Assembly: GCF_030816485.1 (NCBI RefSeq)
Contig: NZ_JAUSYC010000001.1
Location: forward strand, 3,968,001-4,032,000
Length of the DNA stretch: 64,000 nucleotides
Direction of reading: 5' to 3'
Source of the DNA: Arthrobacter sp. B1I2
GTDB lineage: Bacteria; Actinomycetota; Actinomycetes; Actinomycetales; Micrococcaceae
The translations under genes were made by a program, and so were the position numbers. Each line of letters begins with the position of its first letter. The stretch's first letter is position 1. Of the stretch, positions 8,517 through 17,340 are shown one piece after another. The notes under the pieces are model-generated. The model had not been told where the DNA came from, did no database searches, and saw only the letters and a list, made by a program, of their open reading frames with translations.

Positions 8517-11053
8517 CCCTGGCACCGACCCGGCCAACCGGTGCCGGGCATGAGGCGCAACGCCCCCCGGAAATCCCGGCGGGCCCCATGCAGGCCGGCG
8601 CCTACCCGTGGGCCATGGCGGCGGCCATCACCGTGGCTGTGTGCGGAGCGGCCCTGTCCTTGAACGGTGTCCTTCGCGGCTGGAACTGGTATTGGCCGGC
8701 AATGACCACCGTGCTGGTGGTGGGGTTCACCCTGGCCGCCCTGCGTTCCGTCCGCGCCCAGCCCCTGCTGGTCACCGCAGGAGGGTTCGTGGCCCTGGCC
8801 GGCGTCCTGACGCTGACCTTTTTCCGCAGCTCCAGTTTCCTTTGGGTGCTCCCCACCGGTGCCACGCTTCCGGACCTGGACCGGCTGATCCGGCGGGCCA
8901 GCGAAACAGTCCTGGCAGAGACGGCGCCCGTGGCGCCGAACGCCGGGATCGTCATGGTGGTCTGTGCGGTGCTTGGCCTGGCGGTCATTCTGGTCGATGC
9001 ACTCGCGGTACCGCTGGGGATGCCGGCGGCCTCCGGCACGGGCCTGCTTGCGCTGCTGGTGGTTCCGGCCATGATCAAACCGCAAAGTGTGGGGGTATGG
9101 AGTTTCGTTGCCACCGTAACGGGATACCTGTTGATCCTTGCGTGCAGCCAGTGGTTTGCCCCGGATGGCAGGTTGCAGGGCGGCACCGCCCGAAGCCCGG
9201 GCCTGGTGCGCCGGGCAGCGCTTACGGGCGCTGTGGCCCTGGTGGCCACCCTGGTGCTGCCCCTGGCGATTCCCGGCTTCGACCGCGGCACTTTCCCCCA
9301 GGGCTCAAGGCTCAATCCGTGGGGTTCGGCCACCGGCCTCAACCCAATGATCACGCTGGGAAGCAGCCTCCGCACACCTGACGGCAGCGGCAGGATCACC
9401 TATGCCACCAACTCGCCAAACCCGCTCTACCTGCGCTCCGTCACAGTGGACAATTTCGACGGCGATTCCTGGGGACCGGACGACCGCACCGCTTCAAGGG
9501 TGCCGCTTGATGGCCGGATCGACCCCGGATATGCGGTCCTGACCGACGAGCAGGTGCGGCTGGTGACAGCCGTTGATGCCGGCTCCTTCACCAGCCCGTA
9601 CCTGCCGGTCCCCTACGCACCCGAGTCCGTCCGCGGGCTTGGCGGCCAGTGGACCTGGGATCCGGCCACGCTGAGCATCAAAGGCACCGACACCACCACG
9701 CGGCGGCAGGAGTACCTGGTGACCTCGGCAGTGCCCAAGCTTTCCGCAGTGCTCCTGGCCCAGTCCACAGGGCCGGCACGGGGCATCCCCGATGTCTTCA
9801 CCCGCATTCCGGGCAATGTCCCGGACATTGTTAGAACCACCGCCCAGACCGTTGCCGGGGCGGCGGGCACGCCCTACCGGAAGGCCATAGCCATCCAGAG
9901 GTACCTCCGCTCGTCCGACTTCACATACTCGCTGCAGTCCCCGGTGCAGGGCGGCTATGACGGCAATGGCCTTTCCGTCCTTGCCGACTTCCTGCAGCAA
10001 AAGAGCGGCTACTGCATCCACTACGCCTCCGCGATGGCAGTGATGGCCAGGCTGGAAGGAATTCCGAGCAGGATCGCCGTGGGTTATGCCCCCGGCAGGC
10101 TGACCGGGGCTACGCTGACGGTGGCCGGCCAGGGCGCCCTCCCCGAATACGAAGCGGATGCGCGGGACGCCCACGCCTGGCCGGAACTGTACTTCCAGGG
10201 CCTGGGTTGGGTGCCATTCGAACCGACGCCTTCGCGGGGGGTGGTGCCGGATTACGCCACCGAGGCCTCAACACCTTCCGTCCCGGACGCGCTGGGCAAC
10301 AACGACGGGCTCATTCCCGATGCCGCGCCGGTTCCCGCGCCATCCGCCAGCGCAACTGCCCAGGCCGTTCCAGGCAGCGGCGGCAGCAGCACCGCCGACG
10401 GCGCGCAACTGATGCCCTGGCTCCTCGGTGCGGCCGCAGTGGCGGGCCTGGTGCTCCTGGCGGCCACTCCGCACCTGGTCCGCGCTGGCACCAGGTCGCG
10501 GCGGCTGCATCCAAAGCGCCCGGACCAGGCCGTCCCGCTGGCATGGAACGAGATCCGGGACCTTGGCACCGATTACGGCCTGCCCCCCGGGGACAGCGAG
10601 ACGCCCCGGGCATATTCGGCCCGGTTCCGCGCTGAACTGCTGGGCGAGCCCGGCGGCATGGACCAGGATGCGCATGAGGCTGTGGCCTTCTTCACCTCGG
10701 CCTTCGAGCACTTTAGGTATGGCCGCCCCGGTGGTGACGGTTCCCCAGCCACGGCCCTCCGCCCCGGGACGGCGGCAGAAGACGTGGCAGCCGGCGTTGC
10801 CGCCGTGGAAGCATCGCTCCGGGCAAACGCCACCCTGCCCAGGCGATGGACCGCGGCGTGGCTTCCGCCGTCGGTCACCCGGCGGCTGGGCCTGCTGCTC
10901 CGGATGCCGTTCAGCGCGGCCGGCAGGGCCGTCCGGAAGACGGTGCACGCAGCCGTGCGCTCGCGGCGGGAACCCTCCAGTGCAGGAGGGCGCGCCAGTC
11001 ACCGTCCCCGTGCAGGGGCGGGCGACGCCGGCAGCAGGGCTGGCCGGGGCTGA
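8513..11053 (+). CDS. TgpA-like transglutaminase-domain membrane protein
   Basis: An 846-residue membrane protein with a cluster of N-terminal transmembrane helices (DUF3488/TgpA_N), an extracytoplasmic transglutaminase core and one more helix near residues 633-655, followed by a cytoplasmic tail with a DUF4129-like EAVAFFTSAFEHFRYG segment. The catalytic Cys is in KSGYCIHYAS (about residue 497) and the His in DAHAWPELY (about 552). In Pseudomonas TgpA is essential and envelope-associated; the substrate here is unknown. Final gene of the moxR-DUF58-tgpA operon, closed by a hairpin at 11061-11089. Confidence 0.92.
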   Translation: MTLAPTRPTGAGHEAQRPPEIPAGPMQAGAYPWAMAAAITVAVCGAALSLNGVLRGWNWYWPAMTTVLVVGFTLAALRSVRAQPLLVTAGGFVALAGVLTLTFFRSSSFLWVLPTGATLPDLDRLIRRASETVLAETAPVAPNAGIVMVVCAVLGLAVILVDALAVPLGMPAASGTGLLALLVVPAMIKPQSVGVWSFVATVTGYLLILACSQWFAPDGRLQGGTARSPGLVRRAALTGAVALVATLVLPLAIPGFDRGTFPQGSRLNPWGSATGLNPMITLGSSLRTPDGSGRITYATNSPNPLYLRSVTVDNFDGDSWGPDDRTASRVPLDGRIDPGYAVLTDEQVRLVTAVDAGSFTSPYLPVPYAPESVRGLGGQWTWDPATLSIKGTDTTTRRQEYLVTSAVPKLSAVLLAQSTGPARGIPDVFTRIPGNVPDIVRTTAQTVAGAAGTPYRKAIAIQRYLRSSDFTYSLQSPVQGGYDGNGLSVLADFLQQKSGYCIHYASAMAVMARLEGIPSRIAVGYAPGRLTGATLTVAGQGALPEYEADARDAHAWPELYFQGLGWVPFEPTPSRGVVPDYATEASTPSVPDALGNNDGLIPDAAPVPAPSASATAQAVPGSGGSSTADGAQLMPWLLGAAAVAGLVLLAATPHLVRAGTRSRRLHPKRPDQAVPLAWNEIRDLGTDYGLPPGDSETPRAYSARFRAELLGEPGGMDQDAHEAVAFFTSAFEHFRYGRPGGDGSPATALRPGTAAEDVAAGVAAVEASLRANATLPRRWTAAWLPPSVTRRLGLLLRMPFSAAGRAVRKTVHAAVRSRREPSSAGGRASHRPRAGAGDAGSRAGRG

Positions 11054-11060
11054 ACCGAAT

Positions 11061-11089
11061 GTGCCGGCCGGGGAAGCCCCGGCCGGCAC
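11061..11089. terminator. hairpin between convergent tgpA and gabD
   Basis: GTGCCGGCCGGGG (11061-11073) pairs perfectly with CCCCGGCCGGCAC (11077-11089) across a 3-nt loop. It lies between two convergent genes and can serve as a bidirectional terminator, although U-tracts are short. Confidence 0.65.
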
Positions 11090-11113
11090 TTGAGGGTGGC
11101 GAACCGCCGAAAG

Positions 11114-12613
11114 CTAGCCGGCGTAGGGGTCGGCGATGCCGATGTACTGCGTGTAGAGGTATTCCTCGATGCCTTCGAGGCCGCCTTCGCGTCCCAGGCC
11201 AGACTGCTTCACGCCACCGAAGGGTGCGGCGGCGTTGGAAATGACGCCGGCGTTCAGGCCGAGCATGCCGGTCTCGAGCTTTTCGCCCATCCGGATGCCG
11301 CGGTTGATGTCCTTCGTGAAGACGTAGGCCACCAGCCCGTATTCGGTGTTGTTGGCCAGACGTACGGCCTCATCCTCGCTGCTGAAGGTGATGATCGGGG
11401 CAACGGGGCCAAAGATTTCCTCGGACAGGATCCGGGTTCCTTCGGAGACACCGGAAAGGATGGTGGGCTGGTAGAAGTAGCCCGGTCCCTCCACGGGGCC
11501 ACCGCCCAGGACCGCCTTGGCGCCGGACGCGACGGCGTCGGAGACCAGCTCGTGAACCTTGTCGCGGCTCTTGGCGTCGATCAGCGGTCCCACCTTGGAC
11601 TCCGGCTCGGTGCCACGGGCCGTGGTCATCTCCTTCATCTTCGCGGCGAACTTCTCCGCGAATTCACCGGCGACGGACTCGTGCACGATGAAGCGGTTGG
11701 CCGCGGTGCAGGCTTCGCCCATGTTCCGCAGCTTGGCCAGCATGGCGCCGGTGACGGCGGCGTCCAGGTCGGCGTCCTCGAAGACCAGGAACGGGGCGTT
11801 GCCGCCCAGTTCCATGGAGGTCCGCAGCACGTTTTCGGACGCATCGGCCAGCAGCCGGCGTCCCACCTCGGTGGAGCCGGTGAAGGAGAGCTTGCGCAGG
11901 CGCGAATCCTTGATCAGCGGCCCGGTGGTGGCCCCCGCCGTGGAGGTGGGGATCACGTTGAGGACGCCGGCGGGCAGTCCCGCCTCCTGCATCACGGCGG
12001 CGAACAGCTGGGAGGTCAGCGGCGTCAGGTTTGCCGACTTCAGCACCATGGTGCAGCCGGCGGCGACGGCCGGGGCGATCTTGCGGGTGGCCATGGCCAG
12101 CGGGAAGTTCCACGGGGTGATCAGGAGGCAGGGGCCAACCGGCTTCTTGGTCACCAGGAGGCGGGACTTGCCGTCCGGCGAAACCGAATAGCGGCCGAAC
12201 GCCCGTACCGCTTCCTCGGAGAACCAGCGCAGGAACTCGGCGCCGTAGGTCACTTCACCGCGGGCTTCGGCGAGCGGCTTGCCCATTTCCAGGGTCATCA
12301 GGAGGGCGAAGTCTTCTGCCCGCTCGGTCACCAGGTCAAACGCCCGGCGGAGGATCTCACCGCGTTCGCGGGGCGGGACCTTCGCCCAGGACTCCTGGGC
12401 TGCGGCGGCAGCGTCCAGTGCCGCTGCACCGTCCTCGGGCCCGGCGTCGGCAATGCTCAGCAGCACCTTCCCGGTGGCGGGATCCTCGACGTCGAACGTC
12501 TTGCCCGTTGCGGCGTCGCGCCACTCACCGTTGATGAGCAGCCCGGTGGGAACGGAGGCCAAAAGCCGGGTTTCGCGCTCGGCGGTAACAGCCGGCTGTG
12601 CAGTGACAGTCAC
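11114..12613 (-). CDS. gabD: NAD(P)-dependent succinate-semialdehyde dehydrogenase
   Basis: An aldehyde dehydrogenase superfamily enzyme, best fitting succinate-semialdehyde dehydrogenase of the GABA shunt. The 499-residue protein has LINGEWRDAATGKTFDVEDPAT near the N-terminus, PWNFPLAM, ELGGNAPFLVFEDAD (catalytic Glu) and GEACTAANRF (catalytic Cys). The GTG at 12613 has a good GAGGGAG ribosome-binding site; a longer reading to 12847 would run into rsmI. It stands alone, convergent with the TgpA operon. Substrate is inferred from sequence class; a broader semialdehyde range is possible. Confidence 0.88.
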   Translation of the reverse strand: MTVTAQPAVTAERETRLLASVPTGLLINGEWRDAATGKTFDVEDPATGKVLLSIADAGPEDGAAALDAAAAAQESWAKVPPRERGEILRRAFDLVTERAEDFALLMTLEMGKPLAEARGEVTYGAEFLRWFSEEAVRAFGRYSVSPDGKSRLLVTKKPVGPCLLITPWNFPLAMATRKIAPAVAAGCTMVLKSANLTPLTSQLFAAVMQEAGLPAGVLNVIPTSTAGATTGPLIKDSRLRKLSFTGSTEVGRRLLADASENVLRTSMELGGNAPFLVFEDADLDAAVTGAMLAKLRNMGEACTAANRFIVHESVAGEFAEKFAAKMKEMTTARGTEPESKVGPLIDAKSRDKVHELVSDAVASGAKAVLGGGPVEGPGYFYQPTILSGVSEGTRILSEEIFGPVAPIITFSSEDEAVRLANNTEYGLVAYVFTKDINRGIRMGEKLETGMLGLNAGVISNAAAPFGGVKQSGLGREGGLEGIEEYLYTQYIGIADPYAG

Positions 12614-12753
12614 GATGACTCCCTCGTCAGTAGGGTTGTGGCAGCCCGCCGCCGCGGCCATAGTGACCGGGATCATGGGGCTGATTAACAGCCAGACTAC
12701 TGCGGGCCAACCCCAGGGTCTACGCCGTTGCGCACTGCGGAATCCCGGCTCCG

Positions 12754-12769
12754 CTGTGCAGCTGCACAG
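12754..12769. promoter_or_regulatory. 16-bp perfect palindrome upstream of gabD
   Basis: CTGTGCAGCTGCACAG is a perfect palindrome in the 169-bp gap between the rsmI stop and the gabD start, 141 bp before the gabD start codon. It could be an operator for gabD or a rsmI transcript-end structure; nothing in the sequence decides between them. Confidence 0.35.
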
Positions 12770-12782
12770 GGACCAGGAGCGG

Positions 12783-13670
12783 TCAGGCTCCCGGCTGCCG
12801 CGCTGCCAGGACCGCCGAGTAGAGTTCCCGCTTGCTGACCCGGACATCTTCGGCTACGGCGGCCACGGCCTCCTTCAACCGGATGCCCTGGGCCACCAGT
12901 TCATTGACGGCCGCCACGTGGTCCTCCGGAGTGCCTGCTGCCTGCTCAGGGGCGCCGCCGAGCACCACGGCGATCTCGCCGCGGACCTCCGTGTCCTCGG
13001 CCCACTGGAGCAGTTCGCCCACAGTGCCGCGGATGACTTCCTCGTACGTCTTGGTCAGTTCCCGGCATACTGCGATGGGGCGGTCCGGGCCGAACCTCTC
13101 GCGCAGCGCACGCAGCATGACCTCCAGCCGGTGGGGGGCCTCGAAAAACACCATGGTGCGCCGCTCCCCGGCAAGGTCCGCGAGGCGGGAGGCCCTTTCG
13201 CCGGCTTTGCGGGGAAGGAATCCCTCGAAGCAGAACCGGTCCGTGGGCAGGCCGGACAGAGCCAGTGCCGTGAGGACCGCGGAGGGTCCGGGGACCGCGG
13301 TGACGGGCAGTCCCGCCGCGATGGCGCCCTCCACCAGCCGGAAACCGGGGTCCGATACCGCCGGCATCCCGGCGTCCGTGACCATGAGAAGCGTGCTGCC
13401 CGCACGCACCTGGTCAAGGAGTTCAGCTGTCCTGGTGGCTTCATTGTGCTCGTGGTAGCTGATGACGCGGCCGGCCACGGCAACGCCGAGGCTTTGGACC
13501 AGGCGGTGGAGGCGCCGGGTATCTTCGGCGGCCACGATGTCCGCCGTACCCAGCAGTTCAACGAGCCGGGCGGAGGCGTCGCCGGTGTTCCCAATGGGAG
13601 TGGCGGCAAGGACGATCCTGCCCGCGGTCGAAGGGCCGGGCTCGGAAAGGGGGCTGGGGTTCGGATCCAC
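12783..13670 (-). CDS. rsmI: 16S rRNA cytidine-1402 2'-O-methyltransferase RsmI
   Basis: Methylates the ribose of C1402 in the 16S rRNA decoding centre using SAM. The 295-residue tetrapyrrole-methylase-fold protein has VLAATPIGNTGDAS, AEDTRRLHRL, VTDAGMPAVSDPG and PGPSAVLTAL, which are diagnostic for RsmI. The GTG at 13670 coincides with the presumed transcription start (TAGGCT six bases upstream), so the mRNA is probably leaderless. Divergent from the protein mannosyltransferase gene, an arrangement also found in mycobacteria (Rv1003/Rv1002c). Confidence 0.93.
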   Translation of the reverse strand: MDPNPSPLSEPGPSTAGRIVLAATPIGNTGDASARLVELLGTADIVAAEDTRRLHRLVQSLGVAVAGRVISYHEHNEATRTAELLDQVRAGSTLLMVTDAGMPAVSDPGFRLVEGAIAAGLPVTAVPGPSAVLTALALSGLPTDRFCFEGFLPRKAGERASRLADLAGERRTMVFFEAPHRLEVMLRALRERFGPDRPIAVCRELTKTYEEVIRGTVGELLQWAEDTEVRGEIAVVLGGAPEQAAGTPEDHVAAVNELVAQGIRLKEAVAAVAEDVRVSKRELYSAVLAARQPGA

Positions 13671-13676
13671 CCACCA

Positions 13677-13682
13677 AGCCTA
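13677..13682 (-). promoter_or_regulatory. leaderless -10 box of rsmI
   Basis: TAGGCT followed by 6 nt and then the GTG start; no ribosome-binding site lies between, so transcription probably begins at the start codon. Confidence 0.6.
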
Positions 13683-13715
13683 CTGCTGCCGGGTCTTCCA
13701 GCCGCAAAAGGTAGC

Positions 13716-15443
13716 ATGGGGCTCGTGACGCAGACCTCGACGCGGCCCTCGGGGCCCGGGAAACCCAACTCGGCTGGTTCCCCCGCCGGAGCCGGGGCAA
13801 CCGGGACGGAGCCCGGCGGGAAGGCCGCCCGGCCCTGGATCAGCCGGCCGGATGACGCGTTCACAGGCGAGGCACTGCGGGCCAGGCTCGTCGGCGCCGG
13901 CACTTCCTGGCGGGACCATCCGCCGTCGCTTCGGCTCTGGTTTGTCCTTGTTCCGGTCCTGACGGCGGTGACCGGCGGGCTCCTCCGGTTCATCCGCCTC
14001 GAGGTGCCGCACAACCTGGTGTTCGACGAGACTTACTACGTCAAGGACGCCTATTCCTACCTGGTCAGCGGCTACGAACGCAGCTGGCCGGACAAGGCAA
14101 ATGATTCCTTCAACGCCGGCAATCCGGACGTCCTGCTGAACACACCCGAATATGTGGTCCACCCGCCGGTGGGCAAGTGGATGATTGCCGCCGGCATGTG
14201 GCTGTTCGGGCCGGAGAACCCCTTTGGCTGGCGCTTCGCCGCCGCCCTCACCGGGACGCTCACGGTGCTGCTGGTCTCCCTGATCGCCCTGAAACTGTTC
14301 CGCTCGCTTCCGCTCGCGGGCGCCGCGGGGCTGCTCCTCGCCGTCGACGGCCACCATGTGGTGATGTCCCGGACGTCATTGCTGGACATTTTCCTCACGT
14401 TCTGGATCCTTGCCGCTTTCGGCGCCCTTCTGATGGACCGCGACGACGGACGCCGGCGCCTGGCCGCACGGCTGGCCCATGCCGCTGCCGCGAACGGCGG
14501 ACAGCCTCCGGCCGGGGCGCTGCTGTCCGGGCCGTGGCTGGGCGTGCGCTGGTGGCGGGTGGCCGCCGGGGTCTGCATGGGCCTGGCCGTGGGCACCAAG
14601 TGGTCCGGGCTGTTCTTCCTTGCCGGGTTTGGCCTCCTCACCGTGCTGTGGGACCTGAACGCGCGGAGGGTGGCGGGTATCCGCGGCTGGATCAGCGGCG
14701 GCGTGATCCGGGACGGAATTCCCGCATTCACCGCCATGGTCCCAGTGGCTGGACTCGTCTATGCCGCCACCTGGACCGGCTGGTTCCTGTCGGACAATGC
14801 CTACTTCCGCCACTGGGCCGAAAGCAACCCGTCAGCAGAATGGGGCTGGCTGCCCAACTCCGTCCGGTCCCTTGCCCACTACCACCTGGAAGCGTACAAA
14901 TTCCATCAGGGCCTGAGCTCCGAGCACCCTTACCAGGCCAGCGCCTGGAGCTGGCTGGTGATGGGACGGCCCACCTCGTTCTTCTATGAATCCCCGCCCC
15001 AGGGCACCCCCGGCTGCGACGTGGAAAAGTGCACCTCCGCCATCCTGTCGGTCGGAAACCCGCTGATCTGGTGGGCTGCAGCCATCTCGCTGGTGGTCCT
15101 GCTGTTCTGGTGGGTGGGACGCCGGGACTGGCGCGCCGGGGCCGTGCTGGCCGGCGTAGGCGCGGGCTACCTGCCGTGGTTCATGTACCCGGAACGGACC
15201 ATGTTCTACTTCTACGCGGTGTCCTTTGAGCCGTTCCTGGTCCTGGCGCTGGTGTACTGCCTCGGGCTGGTCCTGGGCAGGGCCCCGGACCCGCCCTGGC
15301 GCCGGCGCTCCGGGCTGTACCTGGTGGTCCTGTTCCTTGCCGCGGTGCTCCTGCTGTCGGCGTTTTTCTACCCGATCTGGACCGCCGAGGTCATCCCCTA
15401 CGTCGACTGGAAAGTCCGGATGTGGATGCCGTCCTGGATCTAG
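13716..15443 (+). CDS. dolichyl-phosphate-mannose--protein mannosyltransferase (PMT family)
   Basis: A multi-pass membrane glycosyltransferase (GT39) that transfers mannose from polyprenyl-phosphate-mannose to Ser/Thr of proteins exported through Sec. The 575-residue protein has the extracytoplasmic catalytic Asp-Glu in VFDETYYVKDAYSY (about residue 103), many hydrophobic helices and the C-terminal PMT_4TM region. ATG at 13716 is preceded by AAAAGG at good spacing; an in-frame GTG at 13725 is an alternative. Much longer upstream reading in the same frame runs antisense through rsmI and is not coding. A mycobacterial orthologue (Rv1002c) occupies the same position next to rsmI. Confidence 0.92.
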   Translation: MGLVTQTSTRPSGPGKPNSAGSPAGAGATGTEPGGKAARPWISRPDDAFTGEALRARLVGAGTSWRDHPPSLRLWFVLVPVLTAVTGGLLRFIRLEVPHNLVFDETYYVKDAYSYLVSGYERSWPDKANDSFNAGNPDVLLNTPEYVVHPPVGKWMIAAGMWLFGPENPFGWRFAAALTGTLTVLLVSLIALKLFRSLPLAGAAGLLLAVDGHHVVMSRTSLLDIFLTFWILAAFGALLMDRDDGRRRLAARLAHAAAANGGQPPAGALLSGPWLGVRWWRVAAGVCMGLAVGTKWSGLFFLAGFGLLTVLWDLNARRVAGIRGWISGGVIRDGIPAFTAMVPVAGLVYAATWTGWFLSDNAYFRHWAESNPSAEWGWLPNSVRSLAHYHLEAYKFHQGLSSEHPYQASAWSWLVMGRPTSFFYESPPQGTPGCDVEKCTSAILSVGNPLIWWAAAISLVVLLFWWVGRRDWRAGAVLAGVGAGYLPWFMYPERTMFYFYAVSFEPFLVLALVYCLGLVLGRAPDPPWRRRSGLYLVVLFLAAVLLLSAFFYPIWTAEVIPYVDWKVRMWMPSWI

Positions 15444-15510
15444 GGCAGGATGGCAACAGAAACCTGAAGGAGCCGCCGCCGCGGCGTGGCAGCGGAAACG
15501 GAGACCTGCT

Positions 15511-17340
15511 GTGAGAGAAGCGAGCACGGAACTGCTGGTTGAGCTTGACGCCAACAGCAACGTGACTGACCTGCTGCTGGAGCAGCACGCAGCCAACCCC
15601 GCCCGCGCCCTGTACCGGCGGAAGGGCCCCAACGGATGGGTGGATGTTCCCGCGCAGAAATTCCTCCGGGACGTCAGTGCCCTGGCCAAAGGGCTCATTG
15701 CCGGTGGCCTGGAACCTGGCGACACCGTGGCCGTGATGTCCCGCACCTCGTACGAATGGACGCTGGTGGACTTCGCCATCTGGTTCGCCGGCGGCGTCAC
15801 GGTGCCGATCTACGAAACTTCCTCCGCAAGCCAGGTGGAGTGGATCATCAAGGATGCGGGGGTCCGCCGTGTCTTCGCCGGTGACCGCGCCACCGTGCAG
15901 CTGGTCAGCGGAGTCGTGGCCGGTTCCGCCGAGCTCAGCGACCGCCTGGTCAACGTGGTCCGGATGGACTACGACGGCGAGGCCCCCGACCTTGCCAGCC
16001 TCGCCGCTGCAGGCACCGGCGTCAGTGATGCCGAACTGGAGCGCCAACGCAGCCGGGCGGGGTTGGCCGACCTCGCCTCGCTGGTGTACACCTCGGGCAC
16101 CACGGGCAAGCCCAAAGGCTGCGAGATCACGCACGGAAATTTTGCCCTCGTGGCCAAGAACATCGTTGCGTTCCTGCCGGAAATCCTGCAGAAGGACCAG
16201 GCCCGCACCCTGATGTTCCTGCCGCTGGCCCACGTGCTGGCCCGGGCCGTCCAAGTGGTGTGCCTTACCGCGGGGGCAACCCTGGGGCATACCCCGGGTG
16301 CCGCCCAACTGCTCGAAGACCTCGGGACGTTCCGCCCCACCTTCCTCCTGGTGGTCCCGCGAATCTTCGAAAAAGTCCGGGCAACGGCCGCCCACAAGGC
16401 AGCTGTGGCAGGCAAGGGCAGGCTCTTCAAGGCAGCAACGGTTGCCGCCATCGAGTATTCACGGGAGCAGGACCGGCAAAACCGGGGCGAGGGCCAGGGC
16501 CCCGGCCTGTTCAGCCGGGTCCGGCACGGGATGTATGACCGGCTGGTCTATCCGCGGCTGCGCCAGGCGATGGGTGGCCACGTCGGGTACACCGTGTCCG
16601 GCGCCAGTCCCCTGGCTCCGGAGGACGCCCACTTCTTCCGGGGTGTGGGCATTCCTGTCCTGGAGGGGTACGGGCTGACCGAGACCACGGCGCCGTGCAC
16701 GGCCAACACCCCTTCCCGCACCAAGGTGGGAACGGTGGGCATTCCCATCCCGGGCACCACCATCCGTGTGGCCGAAGACGGCGAGATCCTGGTGAAGGGA
16801 ATCGGCGTCTTCAGGGGCTACCACGCCAACCCGGCCGCGGACGCCGAAGCCTTTGTGGATGGCTTCTTCCGCACGGGCGACCTTGGCGCGCTGGACAAGG
16901 ACGGCTTCCTCACCGTCACCGGACGGAAAAAGGACCTCCTGGTCACGGCCGGAGGCAAAAACGTGGCACCCGGGCCCCTGGAGGAAAAAATCCGCGCCCA
17001 TCAACTGGTGGGACATGCGGTGGTGGTGGGCGACGGCAGGCCCTTCGTGTCAGCCCTGCTGACCCTTGACCCGGAGGGCGTTGCCAACTGGCGGTCGGAG
17101 CGCGGCCTGCCTCCGCTCCCCCTTCGCGAAGCCGCCGGCGATCCCGACGTTCTGGCAGCCCTCCAGGAGGCAGTGGACCTGGCCAACCAGACGGTGTCCA
17201 AGGCCGAATCGGTGCGCACTTTCCGGCTGCTGGACGCCGAGTTCAGCGTGGAGTCCGGGCACCTGACACCGTCGCTGAAACTGAAGCGTTCCGCCGTGGT
17301 TCAGGAGTTCCAGGCGGAGATCGCCGGGATCTACGCCTGA
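15511..17340 (+). CDS. long-chain fatty acid--CoA ligase (AMP-forming)
   Basis: Activates fatty acids to acyl-CoA through an acyl-adenylate. The 609-residue ANL-superfamily protein has the AMP-binding motif YTSGTTGKPKG (about residue 192), GYGLTETTAP, FRTGDLG and the catalytic Lys region TGRKKDLLVTAGGKNVAP. Length and order match bacterial FACS enzymes of the FadD15 type. GTG at 15511 has GGAGA upstream. It follows the PMT gene by 67 bp and is convergent with the TIGR01906 gene, overlapping it by 10 bp at the 3' ends. Confidence 0.92.
   Translation: MREASTELLVELDANSNVTDLLLEQHAANPARALYRRKGPNGWVDVPAQKFLRDVSALAKGLIAGGLEPGDTVAVMSRTSYEWTLVDFAIWFAGGVTVPIYETSSASQVEWIIKDAGVRRVFAGDRATVQLVSGVVAGSAELSDRLVNVVRMDYDGEAPDLASLAAAGTGVSDAELERQRSRAGLADLASLVYTSGTTGKPKGCEITHGNFALVAKNIVAFLPEILQKDQARTLMFLPLAHVLARAVQVVCLTAGATLGHTPGAAQLLEDLGTFRPTFLLVVPRIFEKVRATAAHKAAVAGKGRLFKAATVAAIEYSREQDRQNRGEGQGPGLFSRVRHGMYDRLVYPRLRQAMGGHVGYTVSGASPLAPEDAHFFRGVGIPVLEGYGLTETTAPCTANTPSRTKVGTVGIPIPGTTIRVAEDGEILVKGIGVFRGYHANPAADAEAFVDGFFRTGDLGALDKDGFLTVTGRKKDLLVTAGGKNVAPGPLEEKIRAHQLVGHAVVVGDGRPFVSALLTLDPEGVANWRSERGLPPLPLREAAGDPDVLAALQEAVDLANQTVSKAESVRTFRLLDAEFSVESGHLTPSLKLKRSAVVQEFQAEIAGIYA

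Noticed and set aside
12279..13715. Long 5' extension of the protein mannosyltransferase frame
   Set aside because: Runs antisense through gabD and rsmI and shows no homology; the start at 13716 is supported by a ribosome-binding site.
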